64,000 bases of DNA from Cycas panzhihuaensis (Eukaryota; Cycadophyta). Below the pieces are notes generated by a model. That model saw only the letters and a list, made by a program, of their open reading frames with translations, ran no database searches and was not told where the DNA came from. Shown piece by piece: positions 35,899 through 46,556 of this stretch. Made by a program: the position numbers and the translations under genes. Location: NCBI GenBank assembly GCA_023213395.1, contig CM041465.1:211675741-211739740 (forward strand), read 5' to 3'. How positions within the stretch are numbered: position 1 is the stretch's first letter; every line of letters begins with the position of its first letter.

Positions 35899-36345
35899 AT
35901 ATTATGAGTGCAATGGCTAACTTTAGGTATGAAACTAGAGAGCCATGGTGATCAAAGGGGGTGTGGATGAGATGTCATAGATAGTATGTGGACATGCTCT
36001 TAATAGAGTGGAATTTTATATGTGATACATTATTCTAGGATTAGAGCTTTATACAATATCATGGTAGGATACCCAAATATGTGATATGTTGGATATTGGA
36101 TGATAATTCTTACTAATCCCTAATGTAGTTAGTTGCTTGATTTCTTGTGTGATATGTGATGAACTGTATGCACGTGTGATATAACCTAGGAAAGGAAGTA
36201 TATAGATCTTATAAGGTAGTATAGTATTTATATCATTGTCTTAACACCAAGGTAGAGAGATTCTAGTTGGATGGGTAGTGAATCCTTCTAAGAAATCTAG
36301 CATATTTCCATTAAGATGAGTGTTTATCTTCTATCTTTATGCTTG

Positions 36346-37200
36346 TTAATATATTATTATTTGCTAATGATAATAATTGTTAAATCTATTATGGGATGTT
36401 GCATGTGTTAATAACATTATAGTTAGTCAGTGGTTGCATTATAAATCATATAGAATTTTCATAATCTTCCACTAAACTATTAGCACAACATGATGCTCAT
36501 TATTCTTGTGGAATTATATGAGGTCAAATAGTCTATAAGTGCATCTAAGTTAATATCATAAGAAAAAATGAAGTTAAAAAAAAGGATCTATGATAAGTTT
36601 GAGGCATAAGAAGTGGGTCATTGTAGTTAGTATCGATGCAAAATATATTCTATTATTTTTCTATCAAGTGGTAATTAGGAGAATTGATTCTTTATAATTA
36701 TCATCAAAGTTGAGGTTTACACTCAATAAGAACATATGAGAAAATGTGGGTTCAGAGACCAATTAAAAGCATGCGAAGAATGATCATTGTAGACCTTGTA
36801 TCAAAGAGAGAGAAAGTTAAATCAAAGAAGATTTAATTCTGATAGGAGATAGAATAAGAAGGGCTAAAAGAATAAATAATATACCATTCAAAGTATTCAA
36901 CCATGGTAATCCATATGACAAGGAGATGGAATAAGAAAGAGGTTGATGGAAACCAAAAAGTCAATTAGTGATTCCCCAAGTGGAATTTGATAAAACTCTT
37001 CATAATTTGGAAGAATAGATTTGTCATTGTAGGGAGGATAATAACATCATCTTGAGCAAGCTTGTAAACATTTAAATAATAATGGAATGTGACTAGGAAG
37101 AATGAGAATACCAAGACCAAGGGAGCAAGCCCTAAGAGTGAATTATAAGAAGAAACTTTAGCAAAAGAGTTAGGGGAAAAGAACCCTATAGTAGCCTCAA
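36346..37200. other. unassigned stretch upstream of a gag fragment
   Basis: Purine-rich on the plus strand from ~36560. It may be the N-terminal part of the gag fragment at 37201, but no motif is readable. Confidence 0.35.
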
Positions 37201-37629
37201 GTAGAAGGAGAAACTCCAATGAAAGTAAGGAAGATAAAAGAAATGACTTAGATCCCTCCTCCTCAATAAGGCATGAAGAACATAGATCAATCCTAAAGCA
37301 TCACAATTGCTAGTTGCATTAGTCTAAATTTCCATAAGAATATTTGTTTTCACTACCATAAGGAATGACACTATGGTCAAAGGTGTCCAAAAAGATGAAG
37401 AGTGAGAGAAAATTCTCATAACATTAGCATGTAGCCAAGTGTGGTTGAGACAGAGAAGGGAAAAGTGAGCTAGCCTTAGAGCATATATGAAACTAACTAT
37501 ATTAGCATAGACCTTCCTAAGGACACCTCTCAAATTAGATGTTACCACTGTAATAAAAGAGGGCATCATGCTTGGGGATGCCCAATAATGATAAAAAAAG
37601 AAGAAAATATTAGTGCAACTATTGAACCT
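37201..37629 (+). pseudogene. retrotransposon gag fragment with two zinc knuckles
   Basis: One plus-strand frame contains two C-x2-C-x4-H-x4-C motifs. The first, at 37345-37386, has its second Cys changed to Tyr and a stop just before the His. The second, at 37540-37581, is intact: CYHCNKRGHHAWGC. They are 65 codons apart with several stops between. Such knuckles bind RNA or single-stranded DNA in retroelement nucleocapsids. The matching pol has not been identified; the gypsy pol remnant starts 2.7 kb downstream, farther than expected for one element. A cellular CCHC protein pseudogene is a less likely alternative. Confidence 0.62.
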
Positions 37630-38610
37630 TAATAAGAGCCAAGGGTCTCTCAAATGTTTTGAAAGTATGTGGCATAAGATATAAGATAAAATGATAGCAC
37701 TGATATGCTATGAGAATTATCCTACAATCTTTATGTCTTATTTTCATAATCGCTGACTTGTAATTAAAAGGTTTACACTTTTGATATGATATGTGATATG
37801 AGGCCATTCCCATATGTAATAAGCACAAACACCTTGTGTGATATTATAGATATAAATGATACACAAGGATGCATGATGTGACTAAATTGGCATTGATAAT
37901 ATAAGTGAAAGTATGATATGATCCCATGGATACACACACACACACATATATAAACACATATAATATATGTAAAAGTGGGATGCTACCATTGATAAGATCA
38001 TTAGATTAGTGTGATCATGGTGAGATGCCATTCATATCATTTTATTGTATGTATAATTATGTTGAGATTGCAATGATATTCTAAGCCATAGTACTGACAT
38101 TTTCATATGAGTATGATATATTCATGGTGTGAGTGCCATATGGTAAACATTCCTTTATAAGATGACAATGATACACTATTAAGAATGTTATATGTTGTGT
38201 GATGTGTTCTTATTATGGAGTGTTGTCTATTATGGTCAAAGTGTGTATTACTTAGTATGGTTAATAATGGGTGATATTATAGTGGTTAAGATCTAAAAGT
38301 TAATGGTCTGCATGCCAATAATAGAGTTTTATTGGATATATATGCATGCATAAATAAGTATGATTGTGCATATGAAACTAACATGATACTAGTTGTTATA
38401 TGCAATAACAATAAGAATATGCCCTATGGGTTAACAACAAAAATATTGTAAAGTATGATGATGAGAGTGCCCCATAATGTGTCAATGACTGAGTATCATA
38501 TCCTAAGTATTAATAAGGAAATTCTACCATAATGCATAATGGAATGTTATTTGTGTGTACTATTATAAGTAACACCCACCTTACTCATGAATGGAAAAGT
38601 GAAACATTGC

Positions 38611-38652
<42 letters not shown>

Positions 38653-38676
38653 ATATATATATATATATATATATAT
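38611..38676. repeat. compound (ATCT)n(AT)n microsatellite
   Basis: Ten ATCT units (38611-38650) run directly into an AT run ending near 38676. It lies in unassigned AT-rich DNA. Confidence 0.95.
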
Positions 38677-40299
38677 AAGCAAATAAAGTGATACTAAATA
38701 ATAATTATTCTATCCTAAGGATCGATGAGTCATTGGATATATGAGAAAATCCAAAATAGTTTCTAAGATTGATCTAAGGATGTAATGATATTAGGATTTG
38801 AATTAAGAATGAGAACATCCTAACAATAATTTTCCAAACTCAATAAAGGTATAAAGAGTTGCTAATGATACCACTTAATTAACTAGATACTAGGCAAAAA
38901 AGACAAATGAGGTTCCTAACTATAACATCAATATTCAATTTGCATTTACACTAAACTTATAATACTCAACTAGATTTTAAATTTACATGTCTTTCTCTAG
39001 ATTGCATTGATAATGTTTGATCTAATTAATGATAAATCAACCTATGTTCATAATATTTATCTTGATTCTACCTTGAATACATTAGCATATAGATCAACTA
39101 AACCTAACATTAATGCATGAAAATTCTATTAATGTCATCAATTAAACTTAAAACTATTATGTATCACATTGCCTTATATTAATAGCATAGGACCCAATTA
39201 TATTGATAGTGTTCAATTAAATTTGAGACTAAAATGGTCATTTTCATTATTACTATGTAATTGGATTTAGAGATAATAAAAAATAAAAAAATTATTCAAG
39301 GTGAATGTCATAAGTAATGAAAGGGCTTTGTTAAGGGTGCCATGATTGATGAGGGTTTTGTGGCATGTTGAAAGTAGTAGATAGATCATTAGCTTGTGTT
39401 GAGGAAAATTGGCATGTTTGGGGCTTCCATACGAAGCTTGCTAATATGTTAAGAACCTATGCATGTGAAGATTATGTCAATCAACTACAAGTGTAATGAG
39501 GATTTGCAAGTTCATTAGGGTTTGTTGGGTGCCACCCCATTAGTAAGAAGGTTGAGTTTGTAGGATTGATATAATTAGGGCCTTCATAGTAGGCCATTGT
39601 AGATGGTACATATGGTAGTGACCATGATCATTCATCAAAACTTGTTTGGGCACATGTATTCTTGTATGTTGTTGCCATTTGAAGAAGAAAGTGTTGTATG
39701 GCAATTAGATCTTCTCCATTCTAAGCTGTAAAAATTTATGGGAGAGTTTTAAGATGTAGAAAAAGGTTTGCATGCAAGTTTTAAGAGTCATAATTATGTG
39801 TTATGGCTACATTAAGGTTTTTTACAATTGTGGTAGCAGGTTTTCAGTGGATTTGGCTTAGTATACTCTATGTTTCAACTTTGATTGGTGGTGTTGTTAT
39901 CTACAAATGACAATTTGATAAAAGACTGTGTTTTGAAGGAAATTATGTGTTGATTTAATGAGTTTTATAGGTAGTTTTAGAGTTAGGGAGCTCTATCTGT
40001 TGTTGGATAACTTTGACATTGTGTTGGGCACTTGTCTACAATGAAAACTCATTATTGGATATATATTTTATGATTATGATATTTTTGTTGAGTTTGTAGT
40101 TCTCAAAAGTGTATATCTAATATTTTACAAATCAAAATTCAATTGAAAAATAATGGTTGGGCATCAAAATACAAAGGAAGTAGTTGACCAGCCCATCGAA
40201 GATGAGTAAATCTTAGAAACCCAATATTTAAAGAAGAAGATGAACACCACAAGAGTTGAGGTCTCAATACAAGCCATAATAGGAGTTATTACATTAGCT
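38677..40299. other. unassigned stretch upstream of gypsy pol
   Basis: By position it may include the gag and leader of the gypsy element at 40300. A G/T-rich part (39300-39900) is noticeable on the plus strand. No zinc knuckle or LTR end was recognised. Confidence 0.4.
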
Positions 40300-40317
40300 T
40301 AATTACTACGTCTCTTA

Positions 40318-40395
40318 GGAAACACTAAGGGAATTAAGGTGATAGTGCTAGTTAATAGTGGAAGCATGTATAATTTTATCAATAAATAGATAATT
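40318..40395 (+). pseudogene. gypsy aspartic protease remnant
   Basis: GIKVIVLVNSGSMYNFIN matches the active-site region of plant gypsy protease (V-D-S-G-S/A-x-H-N-F-I), with Asn in place of the catalytic Asp. A stop follows within a few codons. Confidence 0.75.
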
Positions 40396-40789
40396 AAATA
40401 ATCAAGTCTTCGCATTATACCATATAAATAATTTCAAGTAGCCATAGCAAGAGGGAAAACTATATCATAAGGAAGGTTATGTCCCAAGGTCCTAATTTCA
40501 ACCGGAGTTTATTTTCTCCAATCATTAATGTATGTTATACCTATACGAGGAGTGGATATAATATTAAGAGCATAATGGTTGAGGATGTTAGAAATATTTT
40601 TTATAAACTACAATATGTTATTTATGAATTTTTAGCGAATTGGTAAACAATATAACTTGTAATCTATACCTATGCTACCTAATCATATAGTCTCTTCACA
40701 TTATATAAAGAAACTCTTAAGGAAATAAGCTCTAGGGAATGCCATCAATTTATACAATCACAATACTAGAAGAAGCCAATATCCATCCA

Positions 40790-41800
40790 ATCATAGAAGG
40801 TATAATTCAAGAATACTCAAAGGTCTTTAAGGGGGTTCCAAAAGATCATTCCCTTAGTAAAAGGATGATACATGTTATTGAGGTTGAGCTAAGAACAACA
40901 CCTATTAATACATGACCTTATTAATAGCTACAGCCCCATGAGGTAGTCACCAAGAAGTTAATAAAACAATTACTAAAGTAAGGGGTAGTTATTCCTAGTA
41001 AAAGCCCTTTTCACAATTTTAGTTATCTTCCTACCAAAAAGGGATAGGTCTTATAAAATATATAATAGTTATAAACTATTAAATAAAGTAACCATCAAGA
41101 GTGAATTTTTTAGTATATGCATCGATGACCACCTTAACGAACTACATGGAGCCCAATTTTTTACCAAAATTAATTTAAGATTAAGTTAGTGCCAAATCTA
41201 AGCAAGGGCTCAGGACATGGACAAAATGGATTTTTACACTTATGAGGGTTATTATGAGTGCAAAGTTAAATCTTTTGGGTTGACAAATACACTAACCACA
41301 TTCCAAACCATTGTGAATAGGGTATTTTCACCTTATATTTAAAAATTTATATTAGTTTTCATTGATGATATTTTAATATATAATAAGTGTTAGGAAGAAC
41401 ACCTATAGCACATCAAGAAAGTACTACAAACACTTCAAGATAATGCCCTTTTTACAAATCAAGCTAAATACATATTTGGAAGATAGGAAGTAGAACATGT
41501 GGGCTATATCATATCAAAGAGAGGAGCCAAGGTTGATCTAAGGAAAATTTTGGTAATATTAGACTAATTAACACCAACAAGTGTATCAAAGGTTAAGGGA
41601 TTTTTGGCAGTCACAAAGTTTTATAGGTGCTTTATTAAGGGATATGGTCAGACATCAACACCCATGTATCACTTAACAAAGAAGGATGCATCCAAATGGA
41701 ATGAAGAGGTAGAGGGATCATTTAATAACCTCAAGAGTCTTATGACAACCTTGCCAGTACTTGTAACTCCAAATTTTTAAAAAAACTTTTATGTTGGAAT
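40790..41800 (+). pseudogene. gypsy RT and start of RNase H, broken
   Basis: Across shifting frames one reads VTKKLIKQLLK-GVVIPSKSPF (RT entry), FLHL-GLL plus TNHIPNHCE-GIF (the block that normally reads LTNAPATFQ), FIDDILIY-like sequence at ~41356-41380 and CGLYHIKERS. Then comes the RNase H N-terminal block MYHLTKKDASKWNEEVEG and SFNNLKSLMTTLPVLVTPNF at 41660-41780. Stops are frequent, but the order and spacing are those of gypsy pol. Confidence 0.85.
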
Positions 41801-42449
41801 GTAACACATTAAGAGAGGGATGAGGAGTAGTATTAATATAGAATAAACAACTTATTGCATTTGGCAGTTAAAAAAATCAAAGGTAAGGAGAAGTTATGAT
41901 ATATATGCAAAAAAGAAGTGCTCACCATTATTTACATTATTTGAAAATAATGGTAATATTTAATTAGAAATAAATTTCTAGTCAAGATATATCATTGTAG
42001 TCTAAAATAGTTCTTGAAACAACCAACCTTATCAGAAGATCAATAAAGATAGGTAAGTAAACTATAAGTTTTTAATTTTGAGATAATTTATTAAAAGGGA
42101 AAAGGGAATATAATTGATGATGAATTATCAAGGAAAGATGAAGGAACATCCCTATGTATTCCATGTCTATTTGAGCTCCTACTCATATCATAGAAGTTCA
42201 CCAAGAATATGTAAGGGATGCTCAAACTTGGTATATCATATGATAACAATAGAAACACGAGATAAGAGTTTTTCATGGAAAAACAATATCCTATGGTAAG
42301 AACCAAGTTTATTTAATACCAAATCTATAATTCAATGGAATAGTTTTCTAAGAGTACCATGTTATTCCCATTGTTAGACATATAAGAGTTGACAAGACAT
42401 GTCACAATATTAAACAATCATCTTTTTGAAAGGGCTTGAATAAGGATGT

Positions 42450-42920
42450 CTAATGGGATGTAGAAGAATGTGATACATGTTAGAGAAACAAGTTAAAAAT
42501 AATATAGTTATCAAGCCTCCTTTAACCACTATACATTTTAGAGTAGAAATAGGAAGAGATCTTTGGTGTTTAGGGGGGGGTGTGGTAGTGGGGGCAATAT
42601 TAGTAGTCATAGATAGAATAACAAAGTATGCTCGCTTCAGGGGAATATAGTCATTATTCAAGGCCAATCACATTATCATTCTTTTTATAAAAGAGATTCA
42701 CTGACTACGTAGAGTTCTTAAGGCCATTATAAGTGATCATAATCTTAAATTCACAAGTAACTTTTGGGAAGAGACATTTAACTTAGTTGGAACCAATTTA
42801 ACCATGAGTACAACATATCACCCTCAGATAGATGGTCAAACAAAGGTTATGAATAAATGTTTAGAAATCTGCCCTAAAGTTTCATATCAAATAAATAGGT
42901 GCATTAGCATAAATAGTTAT
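42450..42920 (+). pseudogene. gypsy integrase core, broken
   Basis: The core reads CDTC-RNK (zinc-binding C-terminal pair), then ILVVIDRITKYARF (first catalytic Asp), IISDHNLKFTSNFWEETFN (second Asp) and TTYHPQIDGQTKVMNKCLEI, where the third catalytic Glu of GQTEV is Lys. A run of eight G at ~42569 encodes part of a glycine stretch and may mark a frameshift. Confidence 0.87.
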
Positions 42921-43389
42921 ATCTATTAGAATGGTAGTATAAAATCATCTACCATTTTGCAACTCAAATGGCACCTCTTAAAGCTTTTTATGGACAAGAC
43001 CCACCATCTCTAATCCATGCAGTGATGCAATCTAAAGCCCTATCCATTAAGAAGTAGATGGAGAGAATGGAAGAAATTCTTCATATCTTTAAATATGATA
43101 TGAATATAATAAGTAATAGAATCAAATAACAATAAGGCCTACATCAATGAGAAAGATAATTCAAAGTTAGTAATTGGGCATTTTTAAGATTACAACCTTA
43201 TAAATAGTCCATAATAAGGAAAATAAGAAAGTAAAAACTACGACCCAAGTTCTATAGGCCATTCCAAGTATAAAGAGGGATTGGGGAAGTAACCTATCAA
43301 TTTGACCTACCATACAATCATAAATCTTATTTAAAGAAGAAAATTAGGGACAAGATTGTACTTTAAACAACCTTACTAGAGTTGGACAA

Positions 43390-43560
43390 ATAAGGATACT
43401 TAGTCATGCAACCTAAAGGTATTAGTGATGTCAAGAGAAGGTACTTGCATACAAAAGTAATCAATGAATACCTAGTGAAATGGAAGGATATGGAAGTCAA
43501 GGATGTAGCATGGGATGACAATAGAACCTACAAGTTCTAATGCTTTGAGGGAAAAGCATC
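43390..43560 (+). pseudogene. chromodomain at the integrase C-terminus
   Basis: RYLHTKVINEYLVKWKDMEVKDVAWDD is the chromodomain core, split here as RYLHTKVINEYLVKWK and DMEVKDVAWDD. It matches the pattern YLVKWKGxxxxDATWE at the end of plant chromovirus integrases. A stop follows RTYKF. Sequence then runs into a purine-rich ending (AATAAGGAGGGAAACT, ~43592). Confidence 0.82.
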
Positions 43561-43620
43561 TTTTAATGGGAGCAACTTATTACATTCCCCAAATAAGGAG
43601 GGAAACTTAGGGCCCACTCA

Positions 43621-44599
43621 ACATAAATCATATATTTAAAGGAATTGGCATGGAGATATCATCATCATGTTTTTGGAAATATTGTTTGTGGAATCTGTAG
43701 ATAGTAGCCCAAGAGGTCCCCTCACCTCAAAGTCAATAATGAATTGAAGGAATTACTCATTAATCAACTTTTTTAGATTTATTGAATTAATTATTCTTAG
43801 TTAATTCCATATATTTAATGATTTAAATTCAAGTTCTCTCACTTTTGTTACATAAAATATGTTAGTGATCCCTTTGGATTATATCATAAAGGCATTCTTC
43901 TAAATTATCACCTCTTCTATTTTCTTTGTCAAATTTGTCACCTATATTTTTACTACATCAAATGTAACATCTTATTTTTCTTAACCTTTCAAAGATAACT
44001 TTAACTTTTCTTATCTGACACGTGTTTAAAATTCTTGAATCTTTATTGTAACTTGATCAACTCATCAATTTCTTACTACTTTATTAATAACATTAGTCTC
44101 TTCTTCAATTAAATATAATTTATTATCCTCAGCTATAATTTTGATTCCATCTTCCTCTTTTCTTATTTAAGATTAGTCAACTCATAATAAGTATGTATTT
44201 TTTTTTTCCCTTAATGTAATTCATCTCAAAATTTATAATAAACATCCTATAATGATTCCATTTTAAGTTCTAGCAAGGCTAAGGATTTAGAAATTATAGG
44301 TGATTCCTCCTTTTTAGAGCCTATGGACTCAATAATAATCGTCTAAATAAGAATTGAGGGAGTAATCATGACATCTCTAATAACTCTCCACCTTTCTTAA
44401 TTAAGATATTAAGTTTTATGGAAGCCATGCCAATGTCTTGTTCTTCCTTCCATATAGCCAACATCCTTTGATGGGAGATGTGTAGATATGAAGAATAAAT
44501 TTGAACAAAAACATATTTAGGTAGCATATTAGCTAGTAAATTCCATGGAATTCTAAGACATCAAGGTAAGACACCCTTAGTAGGGGAAAAATTTCTTAC
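43621..44599. other. unassigned AT-rich stretch
   Basis: It could contain the 3' LTR of the gypsy element, but no paired repeat was found. T/C-rich tracts are visible at 43890-44220. Confidence 0.35.
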
Positions 44600-46556
44600 T
44601 TTCTTTCTTTAAGATATAGGCTTGTAGTAAGGATTTAAATTTCTTGGTAGCCCTTTTTTGTCCACTTTAATCCTATGCCAAATACTTGAGTGGCCTTTTC
44701 CATAATTTCCTTTATAACTAGTATCTCATAACTATGTAAAATGGTTTTACCATGGTTGAAATTCATCACAAATTGATTAACTTGTTTCAAATCATAGTCA
44801 TGGAATTTATTAGAAAAATAAACATGCATACCTTTGTCCTTAAGTGCTTTCTCCAAATTCCTATCTTACTCAATTAGCTTCATAGGGGGTTATGTTATTA
44901 AGTAGATGACAAATGTAATATGCCCAATCACTTTCAAAATAGTTTATGAAATCTATTTAACAAAATGAGATGTCATCATTGTCTAAGTTTCTGAATAAAT
45001 AGTCTTCCTATAACTGGCTTGAATGCACATTTGTGTCATTCATTAACACGTAAAAAGGATGAAAAAAAATCTATTCATTGGCATTCATAGAATATTTGCT
45101 AACAATGGAAAGAATATTTGTTACACCTCATTAACAAAGAAATATATAAAATCTCATTAATATTTAATATAAGAAATGAATCAAACCTTTAGTAGTTACA
45201 ATGAGGTATGCATGTTTGATCTACCACACTAGCTCTAGGAAATATAATATTTGGCTTCTCATGTTTGGTAATATAGACTTTTTGGTTAGGCTCCTCTCTC
45301 TTAACAAGAACTATAGCATCACTCCATAAAACACATGAACCTTTTAAACTAAGAGTTGCCCTAATGGTATTAATCAGCACCTCTACAATTTTCCTCCATG
45401 TGCTAGTTTTATCAGTTGAAAATAAATGTTAAGTAAAAATCATCAACTTTGTTTCTCAACATTGCCTTCTTCCTCATACAACTACATAATATAATTTCTT
45501 TATTGTATGGATTATGGCAAACATCCTTACAATATAATCCTAGTAATTAACATGCTTAACCATAAATATTATATGTTTGTTTTTCCATGACCATTAAATA
45601 TGCATAAATATGACACCATATATCTCTCTTTTGTAGGAAAGATCCAAATGGACATGATGAATTGTAATAGAAACAATTTCTTCTTTCTTGTTAAGAAGCA
45701 ACATAAGAATAGAAAAGCATTTAAAAATATTATTATAACCCATACCTTGATTTTATTGGTCACTTAACATTAACATGCTCTTAATGTAATGGAAATCCTC
45801 TTCTTCATTTAACGTTTCTTAGCCACCAAACTCAACTTCGTATCTTGCCTTGCTCTTTTATAGGAAAATCCATATTGGCATATATGTGAGCTCTAAGATG
45901 ACAAGATATTTATTCTTGTCCTTGAATTACTCAAAGTTCATTGCAAATTTCTCCATCTTTGCTTTGCATACGTGCTTTCTCATAAGCAAATTTCTTTCTA
46001 GAGCTCTATATTTGGCCCTCATTGAAAAATTTAAATTCAAACCTCTTGTAGAATGATCCTATGGATAAAAAGACCCATAAGTGGTAAGCCCAACCTCAAA
46101 CCAAGCTATTAAATGTATCTAAACCAAGCTACTTATATAAGGTCTTTGAAATTTAAATGATGAATGAATTACTAAATTCTTGACTATTATAAATTCCATC
46201 CAACTAATGAATGAAAGTCCTAATTATAATAGAGTCTATAGAAATAGGTATAGGATAGACGAAGATGTGTTTAGGGCTATGGGGTATCTCCTCCTCATTT
46301 TATTTTGAGACTTCCTATAGAGGGGAACAAAAAGCATTTTACCCACCATGATTGTAAGATGGAGTTATGAATGTATTTATATACCTTTAGAATGTTAGTT
46401 AAAATCAAATCTCCTTCAACCACCATCCAATAGTTGTAAGCATTCCATGGAATGATAGAAATGTCCTCCAAGAAGGACTCAAATTCACTCAACACTATCC
46501 ATAGATAAATATATAGATGCTTCCATTTAATTTTGAATGCAAATGTACTCATCACG
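44600..46556 (-). pseudogene. eroded reading frames of unknown family
   Basis: Four minus-strand open segments lie in a row: 46555-46295 (86 codons), 45763-45569 (64), 45380-45189 (63) and 44856-44635 (73). Unlike the random frames elsewhere they have protein-like composition, for example EFESFLEDISIIPWNAYNYW, TIRATLSLKGSCVLWSDAIV and MHVYFSNKFHDYDLKQVNQF. Reads between them show short matching-looking pieces broken by stops. This may be one old ~2 kb coding sequence. I do not recognise the family, and no RT, integrase or zinc-knuckle motif is present. It might be a retroelement-associated protein or a dead host gene. Confidence 0.4.

Larger units (their letters stand above)
31575..36345. repeat. 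tandem duplication, two copies of ~2.1-2.3 kb
   Basis: Copy A (31575-34250) and copy B (34255-36345) are collinear. Shared landmarks are ACCCTATGCACCATGTG at ~32515 and ACCCTATGCATCATGTG at ~35026, GTTAACCTAAGAAAGGTA at ~33105 and ~35550, and GATATGTTG-ATATT near 33620 and 36090. Copy A carries a solo LTR near its right end that B lacks. The left ~900 bp of each copy is a degenerate array of TTCACCTCCTTGTGAAGT-like units. No protein domain was read. Confidence 0.75.
40300..43620 (+). mobile_element. decayed Ty3/gypsy chromovirus pol region
   Basis: Plus-strand domains appear in gypsy order: protease, RT, RNase H, integrase and chromodomain. RT before integrase separates it from the copia elements, and the C-terminal chromodomain places it among the plant chromoviruses. 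Stops and frameshifts occur every few dozen codons. I could not fix either LTR. Chromodomain integrases direct insertion to particular chromatin; this copy is inactive. Confidence 0.87.

Noticed and set aside
38868-38881. Primer-binding-like sequence on the minus strand (TGGTATCATTAGC)
   Set aside because: Only the first eight bases fit, and no paired LTR was found beside it.
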